This document shows positions 31,217 to 33,468 of a DNA stretch of 33,468 nucleotides, piece after piece. The DNA lies in assembly GCA_036557185.1 (NCBI GenBank), contig DATBHZ010000121.1, positions 1 to 33,468 on the forward strand, written 5' to 3'. Origin of the DNA: DATBHZ01 sp036557185 (lineage in GTDB: Bacteria; Actinomycetota; Acidimicrobiia; IMCC26256; JAENVU01). Made by a program: the position numbers and the translations under genes. The notes beneath the pieces are model-generated. The model was not told the DNA's origin, searched no databases, and worked only from the letters and a program-made list of their open reading frames with translations. Every line of letters starts with the position of its first letter. The stretch's first letter is position 1.

Positions 31217-32119
31217 ATGGATCTGTCGATCATGGTCTCCGGCCTCACGAAGCTGTTCGGCGACGATCTCGCCGCGCTCGTCGACGCGATGCGCGCTGCC
31301 GACGCCGCGGGGATCGACCAGATCGTCATGCCGGACCACGTTGTCATGGGGCCTCGGCTCGACCGCTACCCGTACCAGGAGAAGTTCCCGTATCCGCCGA
31401 GCGAGCCCTGGCTCGAGCCCCTCACGACGCTCGCGGCGATCGCGGGTGCGACCGAGCGCATCCGGCTCGGCACCGGCGTCCTCATCGCTCCGCTGCGTCC
31501 CGTGCTCGTCCTCGCGAAGACGGTCGCGACGCTCGACGTGCTGTCACGCGGCCGCGTCGAGCTCGGCGTCGGCACCGGATGGCAGCGCGAGGAGTACGCC
31601 GAGCCCGGCATGGGCTTCATCGGTCGGACGCAACGGATGGACGACGCGATGCGCGCGTGCCGCGCGCTGTGGGAGACCGACGGCCCGGTGACCTTCCGCT
31701 CCGAGACCATCTCGTTCGACGACATCTGGTGCGCGCCCCGTCCCGTGCAGCCGCGCGTCCGCGTCTGGTTCGGCGGTGCGGCGAACGACGCGACCATCCG
31801 GCGAGTCGCGGAGCTCGGCGATGGCTGGCTGCCGCTCGGGCCCACACTGGACGAGATCGCGAGCACCGTCGAGAAGATCCGGCACGCGATGGAAGAGCGC
31901 GGGCGCGACCCGATGAGCCTGCGCGTGCGGCACAACCTCGCGACGGTGCACCGTGACGACAAGTCGGTGGACGTAGACGCGACGGTCGCACAGGTCGCCC
32001 CTCTGGCCGATTACGGGATCACGACCGTCGCGCTGACGCTGAGCCGCTGCGCGCGGCGCGGCGAGGAGGTCAGGCCCTTCTTCGAGGCCCTCGGCACGGC
32101 CTGGCAGGCGAACCGGTAG
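31217..32119 (+). CDS. Luciferase-like F420-dependent oxidoreductase (TIGR03619-like)
   Basis: A 300-residue LLM-class protein. Seen are the N-terminal MDLSIMVSGL strand, IDQIVMPDHVVMG (deazaflavin-side loop), IRLGTGVLIAPLR, LDVLSRGRVELGVGTGWQREEYAEPGMGF (the hallmark flavin pocket), and RVWFGGAANDATIRRVAELGDGWLPLGP. Length and motifs match the F420-dependent branch. ATG with GGGGGAGCG upstream, so this gene is translated from a leader. It ends 9 bases before the amidohydrolase start, but that gene carries its own -10, so both read-through and separate transcription are possible. Confidence 0.9.
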   Translation: MDLSIMVSGLTKLFGDDLAALVDAMRAADAAGIDQIVMPDHVVMGPRLDRYPYQEKFPYPPSEPWLEPLTTLAAIAGATERIRLGTGVLIAPLRPVLVLAKTVATLDVLSRGRVELGVGTGWQREEYAEPGMGFIGRTQRMDDAMRACRALWETDGPVTFRSETISFDDIWCAPRPVQPRVRVWFGGAANDATIRRVAELGDGWLPLGPTLDEIASTVEKIRHAMEERGRDPMSLRVRHNLATVHRDDKSVDVDATVAQVAPLADYGITTVALTLSRCARRGEEVRPFFEALGTAWQANR

Positions 32120-32122
32120 CGT
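32117..32122 (+). promoter_or_regulatory. -10 element (TAGCGT) overlapping the previous stop codon
   Basis: TAGCGT begins with the TAG stop of the luciferase-like gene and ends 6 bases before ATG 32129, predicting a leaderless transcript of the last gene. Confidence 0.5.
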
Positions 32123-32128
32123 TCGGTC

Positions 32129-33468
32129 ATGCCACATGACCTGATCGTTCGCAACGGGCTCGTCGCCGACGGGACGGGCGCAGAGCCACGCCCCGCCGAC
32201 GTCGCGATCGACGGCGACCGGATCACCGCCGTCGGAGACGTCGAGGAGCGCGGCCGGCGCGAGATCGACGCCGACGGGCGCCTCGTGACACCCGGGTTCG
32301 TCGACATCCACACGCACCTCGACGCGCAGCTCGCCTGGGACCCGATCGGCTCGTCCTCGTGCTGGCACGGCGTCACATCCGTCGTGCTCGGCAACTGCGG
32401 GGTCACCTTCGCGCCGTGCAAGCCGGGCGACCGTCGCTTCCTCGCCGAGATGATGGAGTCGGTGGAGGACATCCCCGCCGACTCGATCATGCAGGGTCTG
32501 GCCTGGGACTGGGAGACCTACGGGGAGTACCTCGGCGCGGTCGACCGGATGCCCAAGGGCATCAACGCGGGCGGGATGGTCGGGCACTGCGCCGTGCGCA
32601 TCCACGCGATGGGCGAGCGCGCGCTCGAGGACGACGAAGCCGGTTCTGACGACATCGAAGCGATGTGCGACCTCGTCGCCGAGGCGATCGACGCCGGCGC
32701 GCTCGGGTTCTCGACTTCGCGCACCGGATTGCACCGTGTGCCCGACGGCCGGGTCGTTCCCGGCACGAACGCCGCGCCCGAGGAGCTCGTCGAGATCGCG
32801 CGGGTGATGGGGGAGCGCAAGCGCGGGGTGTTCGAGTCCGCCCCGGCGCTCGGCGAGCGCGGTCCGGACGGTGAGCGCCGCACGCGGTCCGAGGTCGCGA
32901 TGCTGGGCGAGATCAGCCGTCTGACGGGCCGGCCCGCGACGTTCGGGCTGAGCCAGACCAAGCGCGTGCCGGGAATCCACCTGGAGGCGCTCGAGATCGT
33001 CGAGGACGAATCGGCGAAGGGTGCGCGCCTCCGCCCGCAGACGACCGCGCGCGGCATCGGGCTGCTCTTCGGTCCTGCGTGCCGAACGCCGTTCGAGGGT
33101 GCACCAGCGTGGCGCGAGCTGCGCGACCTGCCCGTCGCGGCGACGCTCGAGGCAATGCGGACTCGGCGAGACGAGCTCATCGATGCGGCCGAAGGCCTGC
33201 CGACCATCCCGCCCGACGAGCTGTACGTCCTGCCCGCGGGTGACGCGCGCTACGACCTCGGACCCGAGGACACCTTGGCGGAGGTGGCCCGTCGCAAGAA
33301 CGTCGGGATCGCCGAGGCGTTCATCGACCTGTGTCTCGAGCGCGACGGCAACCTGGTCGTCAACTGGCCATTCCTCAACGACGATCTCGGAGCCGTCGAG
33401 GCGATGCTGTGCCACCCGAGCTCGGTGCTCGGGCTCGCGGATGCCGGTGCGCACGTCGGGATGATCAT
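32129..33468 (+). CDS. N-acyl-D-amino-acid deacylase-type amidohydrolase, N-terminal part (3' truncated)
   Basis: The frame is open to the right edge (446 codons). It starts MPHDLIVRNGLVADG, has the metal site FVDIHTHLD near residues 51-59 (HxH), an NCGVTFAPC segment near 89-97 with the Cys typical of D-aminoacylases, GHCAVR near 151, ALGFSTSRTG near 190, and LGLADAGAHVG with the late catalytic Asp at the edge. The last few tens of residues are missing. It is a paralogue of the truncated gene at the left edge. Zinc-dependent hydrolysis of an N-acyl or cyclic amide is expected; the substrate is unknown. No ribosome site; leaderless by the TAGCGT element. Confidence 0.87.
   Translation, partial: MPHDLIVRNGLVADGTGAEPRPADVAIDGDRITAVGDVEERGRREIDADGRLVTPGFVDIHTHLDAQLAWDPIGSSSCWHGVTSVVLGNCGVTFAPCKPGDRRFLAEMMESVEDIPADSIMQGLAWDWETYGEYLGAVDRMPKGINAGGMVGHCAVRIHAMGERALEDDEAGSDDIEAMCDLVAEAIDAGALGFSTSRTGLHRVPDGRVVPGTNAAPEELVEIARVMGERKRGVFESAPALGERGPDGERRTRSEVAMLGEISRLTGRPATFGLSQTKRVPGIHLEALEIVEDESAKGARLRPQTTARGIGLLFGPACRTPFEGAPAWRELRDLPVAATLEAMRTRRDELIDAAEGLPTIPPDELYVLPAGDARYDLGPEDTLAEVARRKNVGIAEAFIDLCLERDGNLVVNWPFLNDDLGAVEAMLCHPSSVLGLADAGAHVGMI

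Noticed and set aside
31544..33454. 636-codon minus-strand frame at the right end
   Set aside because: Antisense shadow of the LLM and amidohydrolase genes.
1..33468. CRISPR arrays, tRNA/rRNA genes, insertion sequences, att sites
   Set aside because: I looked for regular repeats, tRNA cloverleaf ends, transposase motifs and terminal repeats and found none.

Overview
The window is high-GC DNA (roughly 70% G+C by eye) from an actinobacterium, most plausibly a member of the Acidimicrobiia or a similar soil or aquatic lineage. The evidence is the density of luciferase-like (F420-type) oxidoreductases, the DUF4328/DUF2510 and DUF222-HNH proteins typical of Actinobacteria, a Gram-positive-type LexA box, and frequent leaderless promoters. 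The class assignment is inference. I see no rRNA, tRNA, CRISPR array, insertion sequence or phage gene, and coding style looks uniform, so this reads as ordinary chromosome devoted to catabolism of organic acids, possibly isoprenoid or steroid-like.

Layout. 1-3.8 kb: the end of an N-acyl-D-amino-acid deacylase-type amidohydrolase, a small secreted-repeat lipoprotein, a DUF2817 (M14-like) protein, and a convergent membrane protein. 3.8-8.3 kb: a regulatory region with two overlapping perfect palindromes and a tiny ORF, then an acyl-CoA ligase coupled to an isochorismatase-fold protein that has lost its catalytic residues, then two membrane proteins. 8.3-14.2 kb: an amidohydrolase with a strong operator-like site, then an aldehyde dehydrogenase and three consecutive luciferase-like oxidoreductases behind a KstR-like operator set inside a leaderless promoter. 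14.2-16.5 kb (minus): an acyl-CoA ligase with an ATGA-coupled conserved protein. 16.5-17.5 kb: two small membrane proteins, one only 57 residues long. 17.5-20.5 kb (minus): a TPR-type LuxR regulator followed by an FAD-dependent oxidoreductase. 20.5-22.9 kb (minus): two tandem secreted beta-propeller lipoproteins. 22.9-27.6 kb: a tightly coupled five-gene operon (SDR, acyl-CoA ligase, cyclase-family hydrolase, HsdA-like SDR, carboxymuconolactone-decarboxylase-like protein). 27.6-31.1 kb (minus): a DUF222-HNH gene under a LexA box, and an SDR-glutamine synthetase-like pair. 31.2 kb to the end: another luciferase-like oxidoreductase and the start of a second D-aminoacylase-type amidohydrolase that matches the truncated gene at the left edge.

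How the parts may work together: three acyl-CoA ligases, three SDRs, four luciferase-like oxidoreductases, an aldehyde dehydrogenase, an FAD oxidoreductase and cyclase/CMD-like enzymes form a plausible set for activating and oxidising cyclic carboxylic acids. The KstR-like site and the HsdA-like SDR hint at steroid or terpenoid substrates, but no substrate is proven here. The best-supported unusual features are regulatory: eight transcription-unit starts carry a TAnnnT element 6-7 bases before the start codon, and one intergenic region uses a palindromic -10 for both directions. The most unusual protein is the isochorismatase-like protein lacking Asp, Lys and Cys.
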